A DNA stretch of 64,000 nucleotides from Salvia splendens (taxonomy: Eukaryota; Streptophyta; Magnoliopsida; Lamiales; Lamiaceae). A program made the translations under genes and the position numbers. Location of the stretch: contig NC_056046.1 of the NCBI RefSeq assembly GCF_004379255.2, positions 15,190,001-15,254,000 on the forward strand. Reading direction: 5' to 3'. How positions within the stretch are numbered: position 1 is the first letter of the stretch; every line of letters begins with the position of its first letter. Under the pieces are notes generated by a model. It ran no database searches and was not told the DNA's origin. It saw nothing but the letters and a program-made list of their open reading frames with translations. This document shows positions 51,761 through 61,985 of the stretch, in pieces.

Positions 51761-53488
51761 ATACCCCATAGGAGTACGAGGGGCGTTCCTCCTCGGCGAT
51801 ATTCTCCAGACTGGAAAGGATGGAAATCAAGGTACTCAGTTACAAACTTCACCCAGGGACACCTTACTGAAATGGCTAGAGCATTCGAAGCTGCTCTTTA
51901 TGAAGAAGAAGAGATTCCGCAATCTTTCGAGATGGCAATAAAACACAAGCACTGGAGGGAAGCCATGAAGAAGGAAATTGATGCCCTGATAAAAAATGAA
52001 ACATGGGTGAAGTGTACTCTACCTCCGGGAAAGAAACCAGTAGCATGTCGTTGGATCTTCACCATAAAACGACGTGCAGATGGTTCAATCGAGAGATATA
52101 AGGCAAGATTGGTTGCTAAGGGATACACTCAAGTGTATGGAGTTGACTATGAGGAAACTTTCTCCCCGATGGCCAAACTAAATACAGTAAGAACCCTTCT
52201 GTCTGTAGCTGCATGCAAAGAATGGTCATTATACCAGTTGGATGTTACAAATGCCTTTCTTCATGGTGAACTTGAGAAAAACAAGGAAGTCTACATGGAG
52301 GTCCCACCAGGCCTAGACGAAGAATTTGTAGAAGGGCAGGTATGCAGATTGAGAAAGACCCTCTATGGGTTAAAGCAATCACCCAGAGTTTGGTTTGGAA
52401 GATTCTGTCAGGCAATGTTCAAACATGGCTTTAAACAGAGCCACTCAGATCACACACTATTTCTGAAAGAAAGGAATGGAAAAATGACATGCTTGATTAT
52501 TTATGTGGATAACATGATCATAACAGGAGATGATGCTGAAGAAATCCAGAAGCTAAAGGAGAATTTTTTCAAAGAATTTGAAATGAAGGACTTAGGAGCT
52601 TTGAAGTACTTCCTAGGGATTGAAGTGTTGAGATCCAAGCACGGAATCTTTTTAAGGCAGAAGAAGTATATACTTGACATGTTCACCGAGACAGGCATGC
52701 TTGACTGCAAGCCGGCTGAAACTCCAATGATACCCAACCATGGATTGAAAATTGTGGATGAAGCTAAACCTACAGATCGTGAAAGATACCAACGACTAGT
52801 GGGAAAGCTTATCTACCTCTCTCATACGAGGCCCGACATCGCATATGCCGTTGGAGTGGTTAGTCAATTCATGCATCAGCCGCAAGAAGATCACATGGAT
52901 GCTGTCATGAGAATTGTAAGATATTTAAAAGGAACCTCTAGTTATGGGATACTCCTAGAGAAAAAAGAAGATTTGGAAATTGATGGGTATACCGATGCAG
53001 ATTGGGCAAGCAATCCAGTTGATAGGAAATCAACTGGAGGATATTTTACCTTTGTTGGGGGCAATTTAGTCACTTGGAGAAGCAAGAAGCAGAAAGTGGT
53101 TGCCTTATCAAGTGCAGAAGTTGAATTCCGAGGGATCAGAAGCAGTCTTATGGAGATACTCTGGCTTCGAAGATTATTAACAGAAATTGGATTCCCACCG
53201 ACAAGGAGAAGTCAGCTTTTCTGTGACAATAAAGCTGCAATTAGCATTTCAGAAAATCCCGTACAGCATGATAGGACCAAACATGTTGAGGTCGATCGTC
53301 ACTTTATCAAAGAAAAACTTGAAAGCGGGATTATCGAGTTCCCATTTGTCCGATCCGAGGAACAACTGGCGGACATTCTCACCAAGGCATTGAGTCCTAC
53401 AAGATTCAAAGAATTACTTGGCAAGTTAAGTATCGGGGATACCGTTACTCAACTTGAGGGGGAGTGTTGGAAAAGAAGATCACATTAA
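51761..53488 (+). pseudogene. Copia reverse transcriptase/RNase H, same frame as gag, catalytic Asp lost
   Basis: Open from right after the gag stop; the first Met is 51872. IPHRSTRGVPPRRYSPDWKG leads to the Copia reverse-transcriptase start (WREAMKKEIDALIKNETW), then YKARLVAKGYTQ, LDVTNAFLHGEL and KTLYGLKQSPRVW. The catalytic box reads YVDN (codons GTG GAT AAC near 52505) where YVDD is required. RNase H follows (YTDADWASNPVDRKSTGGYF, SSAEVEFRGI, DNKAAISISENPVQHDRTKH). Protease and integrase are missing between gag and this part. The enzyme is predicted to be inactive. Confidence 0.85.
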
Positions 53489-53882
53489 ATATGCCGCCCA
53501 CATTCATTGTGTAGAGTTCCTAAGTGTTGTATGGTTCCAATCCCATTTATTGGTGTACTAGAACTTTCTTCACCCTATAAATACTAGGGTAATGAACATT
53601 TGGAGGATACAACAACAACAAAAAAAAAACATTGGAATATTTCTCTATACACTTTACTATCAAATGTCTACCCAATCTTTCTCTACCTCTCTCGATTACC
53701 ATCTTTAAGACCTTGTTATTTAAGTTTTGTTCTAGTAAGTTGCTCAACTAACTTTTAGTGTCCAAGTATTTTTTGGTATCAAAGAATGGAATCCATCCTT
53801 TTAGAAATGTTATATTTCTTGATGCACAATTGTGCTTACATGATTTATATTGTGATTAACTATGATTATTATTGTTTTGAAG

Positions 53883-54463
53883 GCAAATTCAAAAATTGGA
53901 CCTTATAGGAGAAGAATTGTGATAGAGAATTGGGATGATATGTGTACTCTTTTCTCTCAAGATCGTGCTGCCGGCCAAGGTGCAAAAACACATCATGAAA
54001 CACTGCAGAGGTTGAGGTTGATTTTGCTACAATTGGGGACTCATTTGACAAGCAGTTTGAAGAAGAAGTTGATGCTATGAGTGATTTGTTGGCTCGAAAA
54101 AAGGGTAAGGAGACAATATCTTCCTCAAGTTCCCTTGGACCGAAGAAGAAGACGGATTCGAAGATCATATCTGATTGTATGCATCGTATGTCCACTGGTT
54201 TTGGTGACTATCTGTTGGTGGAGAGAAAGAAGGCTAAGCTTGATATAGATCAGAAAAAACTTGATGTGGAACAAAAAAAACTTCTTATGGTGCAACAAAA
54301 AATGGACCCCAAAGAAATTTTAGCAGCATTGAAGACTATTGATTTAGATGAAATGCAGATGATCAAGGCTTTGGATTTTAATGATGCAAGATGGCATATT
54401 ATTCCATACATTTGTTGGAATACCAGTGGAGATGAAATACAAGTGGCTAAAAGTACAACTTGA
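53883..54463 (+). pseudogene. Myb/SANT-like protein, exon 2 (frameshifted)
   Basis: Continues the gene after an AG acceptor at 53881-53882: KIGPYRRRIVIENWDDMCTL and FSQDRAAGQGAKTHHET, typical of the region after the SANT domain. Then the frame shifts by about 54005-54015. In the second frame EVEVDFATIGDSF leads to DAMSDLLARKKGKE, a lysine-rich coiled coil (KLDIDQKKLDVEQKKLL) and a C-terminus ending AKSTT at 54463. With the stops in exon 1, this gene is not functional. Confidence 0.75.
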
Positions 54464-55047
54464 TAAGTAAAGTTGTCTTTCCAATTGAGCTTGTTTGAAC
54501 TTGAATATGTTTTATTAAATCTAGTAGACTTTGTCTATGAAGAATAGTAGTACTACTTTTTTACTTTTGTTCTTATACCACTTGAGAGGATGCAAATTGT
54601 AATATTTTAATATCCACTCATATATAAGTATTAATTATCATTGCTTATTATTATTATTACTACTATTATATAATGTATTAACTATTTTATGATATAATTA
54701 TAGTCAATTGGAAATTTTTTTATCATTGAAATATTAGAATTTTTTTAATCTATTTTAAAATGATGATAACTAATTCAAAATCAATGTCAATTATTTGAGT
54801 TCCAAACAAATGGTTTGAAATTATAATAGTACAATTTTATATAAATTCATCATTTATACCAAACAAAGGATTTGGAATTAAATTACAATTCTACGTCAAT
54901 TCTTTAATTTATACCAAACAAAGGATTTGGAATTGAATTACAATTTTATGCCAATTCTTTAATTATACCAACCAAAAGATTTGGAATTGAAAAGGAATTC
55001 AATTCCATCCGATTCAATTCCATGGAATTGGACCGAACGGACCCTAA

Positions 55048-55236
55048 GTTACTGATGGTAGTATTTGGTCGTTTCTCAATAATTGGACGTTTTCTCATTT
55101 ATTAGGTATTTGGTTGTTTCTCATATATTGTCCATTTTGTCATTTGTTTGTTGACATATGCTGATGGTGGTATTTTGTTGCTTCTCATTAATTGCCCATT
55201 TTGTCATTTGTTTATTAAGATACTGATGGTGGTATT
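55048..55236. repeat. Degenerate ~65-75-bp repeats flanking the PIF element
   Basis: Units resemble GATACTGATGGTGGTATTTG plus GTTGTTTCTCATTAATTG and TTTTGTCATTTGTTTGTT. Similar units lie left of the element at about 37165-37318 and beyond the TRIM at 55819. The PIF element and the TRIM both inserted into this array. Confidence 0.6.
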
Positions 55237-55813
55237 TGTTGGGTTACAAACCTATCCCACATCGGATAAAAGAGACAAGTTGGAAGATGCATATAATTTA
55301 TGTCTCATCCCAATTAGTTTGAGGCCTTTTGGGAGTGACCCAAAAACAAATCCGTGGAGACTTGACCTAAAGCAGATAATATCAAACTAGTGTGCAGTCG
55401 ACGATCCTAACAAGTGGTATCAGAGCCCAGGTGGCTTTGGGTCGGGCATGGATGAGCCCCAGTTAGGGTCAGGCCATAAAAGACTCGAGTTAGAGTCGGG
55501 CCCAGGATGACCCAGGGCCAGGACTGGAACGACCCATGTTCGTGTTGACTGCGTTCCCAATGTCGTCTCGGTTTAAGGGGAGGTTTGTTGGGTTACAAAC
55601 TCATCCCACATCGAATGAGGGAGGGAAGTTAGAAGGTGTATATAATTCCTGTCCAATCCCAATTAGTTTGAAGCTTTTTTGGAGTGACCTAAAAAACAAA
55701 TCCGTGCAGGCTTAACCCAAAGCAGACAATATCAAACTAATGTGCAGTCAATCCGTGCAGGCTTGACCCAAAGCGGACAATATCAAACTAATGTGTAGTC
55801 GACGATCCTAACA
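55237..55813 (+). mobile_element. TRIM (terminal-repeat retrotransposon in miniature), 577 bp
   Basis: LTRs 55237-55412 (176 bp) and 55586-55813 (228 bp); both begin TGTTGGGTTACAAAC and end GACGATCCTAACA. Primer site TGGTATCAGAGC at 55415-55426; polypurine tract TTAAGGGGAGG just before the 3-prime LTR. The internal segment is ~170 bp and non-coding. Flanks GTATT and ATATT form a target duplication with one mismatch. The 3-prime LTR is longer by exactly one 52-bp tandem duplication (CCGTGCAGGCTT(A/G)ACCCAAAG unit). Confidence 0.9.
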
Positions 55814-55835
55814 ATATTTGGTTGTTTCGCATTAA

Positions 55836-56090
55836 TTGTCCCTTTTGTTTGCAGATACTACTTATCGTCTTCCTCTTCCCAATATTCAACATATTATTGA
55901 TGGCGATGCATTTTATGTAACAGTGCAAGCTAAAGGTTGCCTAATAATCCTTGATAAACGATTTCATTCTTATGTAATAGTGCAAGCTAAAGGTTGCCTA
56001 ATAATCCTTGATAAACGATTTCATTCCTTGGCTGAACTGCAAAGGCTAAGGGTGAAATTTTCAGGCCTATACTTTGATAATTCAAAATAA
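55836..56090 (+). other. Unidentified open segment with a 57-bp duplication
   Basis: An 84-codon open frame that contains the same 19 residues twice (VQAKGCLIILDKRFHS) because 55914-55970 is duplicated at 55971-56027. The surrounding DTTYRLPLPNIQHIIDGDAF looks protein-like, but I do not recognise it. It could be an exon fragment of a decayed gene. Low confidence that it is expressed. Confidence 0.3.
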
Positions 56091-57420
56091 TTAATATAAG
56101 TTCAAAATCCTAATAACTTTCTTTCATCTTCCAGACCAGAAAAGAATTATCAGAAACTATATTCTTTGAAATCACATTTTTCAAAAATCGGAATCTTTAA
56201 CAAGATTACTTTCCACAGACAAACGGGGTAAAGGTGTTTTAATTGGGACTTGGGATCCAACCTCTCCCAAGCAAACATGTTAATCATTCCACATGTCGCT
56301 CTTCTATATATTATCATTACTCGAATCTAATAGTATATGATATTAATAATATTCTTACCTGATAATTTATTACAAGTAAAAGATTAGCAAACCTTCCATC
56401 ATAATTTAAAATGATATCGAAGTTAGCAAACATGATCTTTATGGATTCTGAGCACACTTTAATTTGATTTTCAGCAAATGCCTACTTAAAAGATATGGTC
56501 CATTGTGTGACAGCTGGTCATCTAAGTATTACCCACTTTGTAATCTATTAGAACATTCTTTATAATCTTGACAACCATGCATGCATGTTTGTGATTGTCA
56601 TTTAGATATAAATTTTTTTAATTGAACATAGCCTATAAGTAACTAATTTTTTTTGCAATTATATAATCCTCTCGAAAAAAATTCTAAACTTTCAAATTCC
56701 CATCATTGAGCAATTGAACTAAAATGTCAGAAATGACCTCCAAGAGCTAATCGGTTCTAGTCCAATTAAAATTTTATTGAATATAAATTTCTAACTCTAT
56801 CAAATAATTTAACGGATTATTCGAATCATATTGTGAATTTAGGTACCATTAAAATTCACTAAAATCCCCAGTAACAAGAAACTATCAAAATTTCCATGCA
56901 CATTATTTTAGAACGATGTAACTATTTACGACTTTTAGTAGTATATTCCACCTAATTTGTTGTTATTTAGATTTGGGTCATCATGATTCTCCAGTTGGTG
57001 CAATATTTTGACATCGCACCTTAAGTAGTTTAATTATCGTTATCTTGTCCCTAACTTTCGCCCGCCAATTAAGATTAGTTTTATATATATCACCTAGTTA
57101 CAATTTATTATATTATCAATTATGATATTGAAAGTGATGTACATATAATGGCCCTTAATTAAATAAAACTGCAACCACTATTTTTCCAAACAAACTAACA
57201 ATAATTACAGAGTTTTAATACCAATTTCGGAATGTACTTCCAGTATCCAAATTTTGTTTTTATGAATGGGTGCATTCAAGTTCAGTTACTGCAGGAAATG
57301 TACTACCAAATGCAAATTACAAAAATGCAATAATATTTTCACCACTTGCAATATTATTTTGTCCTCATATAAAAATGCAAGGGAAGGGCCACATGCAATA
57401 ATACTTCAACTTGTACATCT
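56091..57420. other. Intergenic AT-rich spacer
   Basis: No genes, RNA genes or clear elements seen up to the target site of the Copia element. Confidence 0.45.
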
Positions 57421-57976
57421 ATACGTGTTATGAGGATTGGGGCAAAACTGCACAATCAGTTCAGTTCGGTTACCAATATACTGTTCGGCGATTAGGGACC
57501 GATATGCTGTTCAGTGATCTGACGAACTGCAATCATGCTCGGTGATTGGTCGAGTTTGTAGTCGTGCTCAGGGATTAACCGAGCTCAATGTTCGGTGTTG
57601 AGCTCGGTGCTCAGTGCTCGGTGTTGGTGCTCGGTGTTGGCCGAACTTAAACGAGTTCGGAGTTGACAGTTGTTATTAACTGATGCACGTCGTCGGATGC
57701 GACTAGTTAGTTAGCTTTAAATGAAAGCCGTTAGGTTTGAACTAGTTGTTAGATAAGTGTTAGTTAAATAGAGCCGAGCTGTGGAAAAAGAAAAAGGAAT
57801 TTTTTCATCCAAGAGTTTTGTAATCTTCCACACAAATAAAACACAAGATTTCCATTGACTCTCCAAGAATTTTTTTTTGCTTATTCATTTTCATATCAAG
57901 TATTCGTTCTTCTCGTTCCGGAATCGATCTCGTTGTGATAACAAGATTGAGTCGCGTATCTGATAGCATTACAAAT

Positions 57977-57994
57977 TGGCGCCGTCTGTGGGAA
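57977..57994 (+). promoter_or_regulatory. Primer-binding site of the complete Copia element
   Basis: TGGCGCCGTCTGTGGGAA, three bases after the LTR. This is identical to the Tat element site at 39610-39627 and unlike the initiator-Met site used by the Copia and TRIM elements at 50468 and 55415. Confidence 0.8.
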
Positions 57995-58019
57995 TCGAAG
58001 AAGGACGACGAATTCAACA

Positions 58020-61000
58020 ATGTCTACCGCAAAGTTTGACGTTGAGAAATTCACCGGCGAAAATGATTTCGGCCTGTGGAGATTGAAGATGAGAGCTGTT
58101 CTGATGCAGCAAGGCGTCTGGGATTATGTGAAATCCAAGACGGACAAGAAAGAGATTCAAGGGATGGATGCGGCGAAATGTCAAGAACTGGAATACAAGG
58201 CGTATAGCTCGATTGTCTTGTGCCTCAGCGATAGAGTCTTGAGGGAGGTTCAGAAAGAGGATGATGCCGCGGGAGTGTGGGAGAAATTGGAGAAAATATA
58301 TATGGAGAAGTCAATCTCCAATAGGTTGCATCTCAAGCAAAGATTGTTCAACTTTAGATTTTCTGACTCCAAGAATCTGGCGGATCAGCTGGAAGATTTT
58401 CGAAAGTATATAGATGATCTTGAGGGTGTGGATGATCCCATGAAAGATGAGGATAAAGCTTTGATGTTATTGAATGCTCTGCCTCAGAGTTTTGAGCAAT
58501 TCAAAGACTCAATACTTCTTGGAAGGGATTCGAAAGTGACTTTGGAGGAGGTATTTTCTGCATTAAAGCTGAAGGCAATGCAGAAATGTGTCAGCAAGCC
58601 AATCGATCAAGCTGCTGAAAGCCTCAATGTGAAGGCAACTTCAAAGAAACAATTCAAATTCAAGAAACCCCCATCTGACAAGTGGAAGCCAAGATCATCT
58701 AAGGAAGGAGATCAAAAGGAATCTAGAAGCTGCTTCTGGTGTAAGAAACCAGGACACATCAAGCAAAATTGTTTTGCTTGGAAGAAAAAGCAATCTGAAA
58801 ATCACAAAGGAGATGGTACAGCAGCTATCACTGAGGAAATTGAAGAGGCAAGAGCTCTCAATGTGGTGGAGGATAGACCATTATCAAGGCTATGGATCAT
58901 GGACTCAGGCTGCAGTTTCCATATGTCCTCCAATCTCGACTGGTTCCAAGATTTAAAGGAATCTGAAGGCTCGGTGTTGCTGGGAGATGACCATGTGTGT
59001 GATGTAAGGGGTGTTGGGAGCATATGTTTGAGGATGGACAATGGAATTTTCAGAACTCTCACTGATGTGAGATACATCCCATCCATTAAAAGGAATCTTA
59101 TATCCTTGGGTCTTCTTGAGAAGAATGGCTACGAATTGACTCTCTTTGGTGGAGAGATGCTTGTCAAAAAGGATGGCCAAATGATCATGAAGGCTGTCAG
59201 AAACAATGTGCTCTATTATCTGAAAGCTGAGGCAGTTGCTGGAACAGCTAACAACACACAAAAGACCATCAATTGGCATGCTAGGCTGGGCCATGTGGGG
59301 GACACTGGGCTGATGCAGCTGGTAAAGCAAGGCATTATTCAGATGGCTGATTCAGAAATACAAAGAGCCATTGGATCGTGTGAAGAATGCATTCTTGGCA
59401 AAAACAAGAAGCTGCCATATGGAGTGGGCAAACATAACTCAACACAACCTCTCCAATATGTTCACAGTGACATATGGGGCCCTGCACCAGTAAATAGCAT
59501 TGGAGGAGGCAGGTATTTCTTATCATTTGTTGATGATTTTTCAAGAAAGGTTTGGATAATGATCATGAAAGAAAAGTCAGAGACCTTCAAGAAATTTCAG
59601 GAGTGGTGTACTGCAGTTGAGCTAGAAAAGGGGAAGCCTTTGAGATGCCTAAGAACTGACAATGGGCTGGAATTTTTGTCCCATGAGTTTGATGAGTTTT
59701 GCAAGAGAAAAGGAATTAAAAGGCATAGAACGGTGCCTCACAACCCACAACAAAATGGGGTCGCCGAGAGAATAAATAGAACCATTCTTGAAAGGGTAAG
59801 ATGCATGTTGATAGCATCTGGAATGTCAAAACCATTTTGGGCAGAAGCAGCCTCCACAGCTGTTGTTTTAATCAACAAATGCCCCTCTGCTGCCATTGAA
59901 AATCAGACTCCGGATAGTAGATGGTATGGATCTTATGGAGACTATTCAAAATTAAGACCATTTGGGTGTAGAGCATATGCTCACATCAAACAAGGAAAGC
60001 TGGAACCAAGGGCTCTCAGATGTGTGATGATAGGCTATCAGGTTGGAGTTAAAGGTTACAGATTATGGTGCTGTGAGGAAGGGAATAAGAAGGTTGTCAT
60101 CAGTAGGGATGTTATTTTCAGGGAATCTGAAATGCCTTTCTTCATGAAGCAAGTTCAGACTGTTGAGTTTGAGGTGGAGGGTCAGAGGGAATCCTCATCT
60201 GATGCTGTAAGAAGTCCACCAGATACTGTGAGAAATTCACAAGAAACCAGTGTTGGTGGATCCTCTGAACATGAAAGTAACATCAAGACTCCACAGAGAC
60301 TGGTTGCAAGAGACAGAACCAGAAGAAGGATCAAGCTCCCTTCCAGATTTCAGGATTTTGATATGATGCACTATGCACTGGCCATAGCTGAGGAGATGGA
60401 CTATCATGAGCCTTCAAATTATAAGGAAGCAATAAGGAGTCCGGAGAAGGATCAGTGGCTATTAGCCATGCAGGAGGAGATTGATAGCTTGTACAAAAAT
60501 CACACATGGATTTTGGTGTTGAGGCCAACTGATCAGAAAACAGTTGGTTGTAAATGGATTTTTAAGAAGAAAATTGAGGCCTTCAACAACAATCAAATCA
60601 GATTTAAAGCCAGGTTGGTGGCCAAAGGCTTTACACAAAAGGAGGGAGTAGATTATAATGAAATATTCTCCCCTGTGGTAAAGCATAGCTCCATCAGGAT
60701 TCTACTTGCCATTGTTGCTCAGAGAAATTGGGAATTGCAGCAACTCGATGTCAAAACAGCCTTTCTTCATGGAGAGCTCGAAGAGAAAATTTACATGGAG
60801 CAGCCTCCTGGTTTTGTCCAACCAGGAAATGAAGGAAAGGTGTGTTTGCTGAAAAGAAGCTTGTATGGTCTAAAACAAAGTTCAAGACAGTGGTATCTCA
60901 GGTTCAATGAGTTCATGCATAAGATCGGTTTTGAGAAGTCTTTGTATGATCATTGTGTCTTCATCAAGAGAAGAGGTGGAGTTGCTGTGGCATATCTACT

Positions 61001-61985
61001 ATTGTATGTAGATGATATGCTGATCTCTGCAGAGCATAAGGAAGAGGTGGAGTTAGTGAAAGGTGATCTGAAATCTGAATTTGATATGAAGGATCTTGGA
61101 GATGCAAAGAAGATCCTTGGAATGGAGATCATAAGGGATAGAGACAAGAAAAGGATATGGCTAACTCAGAAAGATTACATCAGGAATGTGATCAAGAAAT
61201 TTCAGATGGATAAAAGCAAACCAGTGAGTGTGCCCCTGAGCCAGCAGTTTAAGCTCAGTGTAAATCAGTGCCCTAAAGATGATAGTCAGAGAAGAGAGAT
61301 GGATAAAATCCCATATGCAAACATAGTGGGAAGCATCATGTACACCATGGTGTGTACAAGGCCAGACATCAGCCAAGCCATAAGTGTTGTGAGCAGATAC
61401 ATGGCAGATCCAGGTATGGAGCATTGGCATGCTTTAAAATGGATACTAAGGTATCTGAATGGTACTCAGGATTATGGCATACTGTTTGATGGAAGTAAGA
61501 ATTTTGATGCACAGCCTCTATTGGGATATTGTGATTCTGATTTTGCTACTAACATTGACACAAGGAAGTCCCAATCCGGCTATGTTTTCTGCATGTATGG
61601 AGCTGCTGTAAGTTGGAAGTCGAGTTTGCAATCTGTGGTGGCACTCTCAACAACTGAGGCAGAATATATTTCCATGGCTGAGGCCGTAAAGGAGAGCATG
61701 TGGCTGAAAGGAATCTGCTCGGATTTTGGAGTTGATCAAGGAGCTGTGACTGTATTATGTGATTCAAATAGTGCCATATGTTTGTCAAAACATCAGACAT
61801 TCCATGAGAGGAGCAAGCATGTGGATGTTAAGCTTCATTTTGTGAGGGATGAAGTTGAAATGGGCTCAGTGAAGATTGAAAAGGTAGCTACTGAGCACAA
61901 TGCAGCTGATATGCTAACAAAGGTGTTGCCCGGACTTAAGTTGAAGTATTGCATGGATTTGGTGAATCTGATTCAGCTGGAGTGA
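58020..61985 (+). CDS. Copia Gag-Pol polyprotein, intact
   Basis: 1,321 residues from ATG 58020, 26 bp after the primer site. Gag at about 1-215 (FDVEKFTGENDFGLWRLKMR, LKQRLFNFRF). Zinc knuckle CFWCKKPGHIKQNC near 238. Protease WIMDSGCSFHMSS near 293. Integrase zinc finger NWHARLGHVGDTGL ... CEECILGK near 420-460. Integrase core with SDIWGP, FVDDFSRKVW, RTDNGLEF and HNPQQNGVAERINRT. Reverse transcriptase from ~800 (WIFKKKIEAFNNNQIRFKAR, LDVKTAFLHGELEEKIYM), with catalytic YVDD near 994. RNase H LGYCDSDFATNIDTRKSQSG, STTEAEYISMAEA and CDSNSAICLSKHQTFHERSK. All key residues are present. The length is normal for Tnt1-type elements. Confidence 0.95.
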   Translation: MSTAKFDVEKFTGENDFGLWRLKMRAVLMQQGVWDYVKSKTDKKEIQGMDAAKCQELEYKAYSSIVLCLSDRVLREVQKEDDAAGVWEKLEKIYMEKSISNRLHLKQRLFNFRFSDSKNLADQLEDFRKYIDDLEGVDDPMKDEDKALMLLNALPQSFEQFKDSILLGRDSKVTLEEVFSALKLKAMQKCVSKPIDQAAESLNVKATSKKQFKFKKPPSDKWKPRSSKEGDQKESRSCFWCKKPGHIKQNCFAWKKKQSENHKGDGTAAITEEIEEARALNVVEDRPLSRLWIMDSGCSFHMSSNLDWFQDLKESEGSVLLGDDHVCDVRGVGSICLRMDNGIFRTLTDVRYIPSIKRNLISLGLLEKNGYELTLFGGEMLVKKDGQMIMKAVRNNVLYYLKAEAVAGTANNTQKTINWHARLGHVGDTGLMQLVKQGIIQMADSEIQRAIGSCEECILGKNKKLPYGVGKHNSTQPLQYVHSDIWGPAPVNSIGGGRYFLSFVDDFSRKVWIMIMKEKSETFKKFQEWCTAVELEKGKPLRCLRTDNGLEFLSHEFDEFCKRKGIKRHRTVPHNPQQNGVAERINRTILERVRCMLIASGMSKPFWAEAASTAVVLINKCPSAAIENQTPDSRWYGSYGDYSKLRPFGCRAYAHIKQGKLEPRALRCVMIGYQVGVKGYRLWCCEEGNKKVVISRDVIFRESEMPFFMKQVQTVEFEVEGQRESSSDAVRSPPDTVRNSQETSVGGSSEHESNIKTPQRLVARDRTRRRIKLPSRFQDFDMMHYALAIAEEMDYHEPSNYKEAIRSPEKDQWLLAMQEEIDSLYKNHTWILVLRPTDQKTVGCKWIFKKKIEAFNNNQIRFKARLVAKGFTQKEGVDYNEIFSPVVKHSSIRILLAIVAQRNWELQQLDVKTAFLHGELEEKIYMEQPPGFVQPGNEGKVCLLKRSLYGLKQSSRQWYLRFNEFMHKIGFEKSLYDHCVFIKRRGGVAVAYLLLYVDDMLISAEHKEEVELVKGDLKSEFDMKDLGDAKKILGMEIIRDRDKKRIWLTQKDYIRNVIKKFQMDKSKPVSVPLSQQFKLSVNQCPKDDSQRREMDKIPYANIVGSIMYTMVCTRPDISQAISVVSRYMADPGMEHWHALKWILRYLNGTQDYGILFDGSKNFDAQPLLGYCDSDFATNIDTRKSQSGYVFCMYGAAVSWKSSLQSVVALSTTEAEYISMAEAVKESMWLKGICSDFGVDQGAVTVLCDSNSAICLSKHQTFHERSKHVDVKLHFVRDEVEMGSVKIEKVATEHNAADMLTKVLPGLKLKYCMDLVNLIQLE

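Larger units (their letters stand above)
50220..53710 (+). mobile_element. Copia-type retrotransposon, 3.5 kb, protease and integrase deleted
   Basis: LTRs 50220-50467 (248 bp) and 53465-53710 (246 bp), differing by one substitution, a 3-nt indel and one A in a homopolymer. Target duplication CCTTG at 50215-50219 and 53711-53715. The LTR starts TGTTGG but ends AAGA, not CA. Primer site TGGTACCAGAGC at 50468-50479 (initiator-Met-type) and a GAGGGGGAG polypurine tract at 53456-53464. Only gag and reverse transcriptase/RNase H are present, so it is a recent internal-deletion derivative. It inserted 68 bp right of the Tat element. Confidence 0.9.
37322..55044 (+). mobile_element. PIF/Harbinger element with Myb/SANT gene only, split by two retrotransposons
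   Basis: Termini GGGTCCGTTCGGT (left) and ACCGAACGGACCC (right) form inverted repeats, with subterminal CATGGA and GGAATTGAATTC words on both sides. TAA is duplicated at 37319-37321 and 55045-55047, the hallmark of PIF/Harbinger. Removing the nested Ty3 (39012-50151) and Copia (50220-53710) elements leaves about 3.1 kb. It carries a Myb/SANT-like gene (the ORF1 class of these transposons) and no transposase. Confidence 0.8.
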
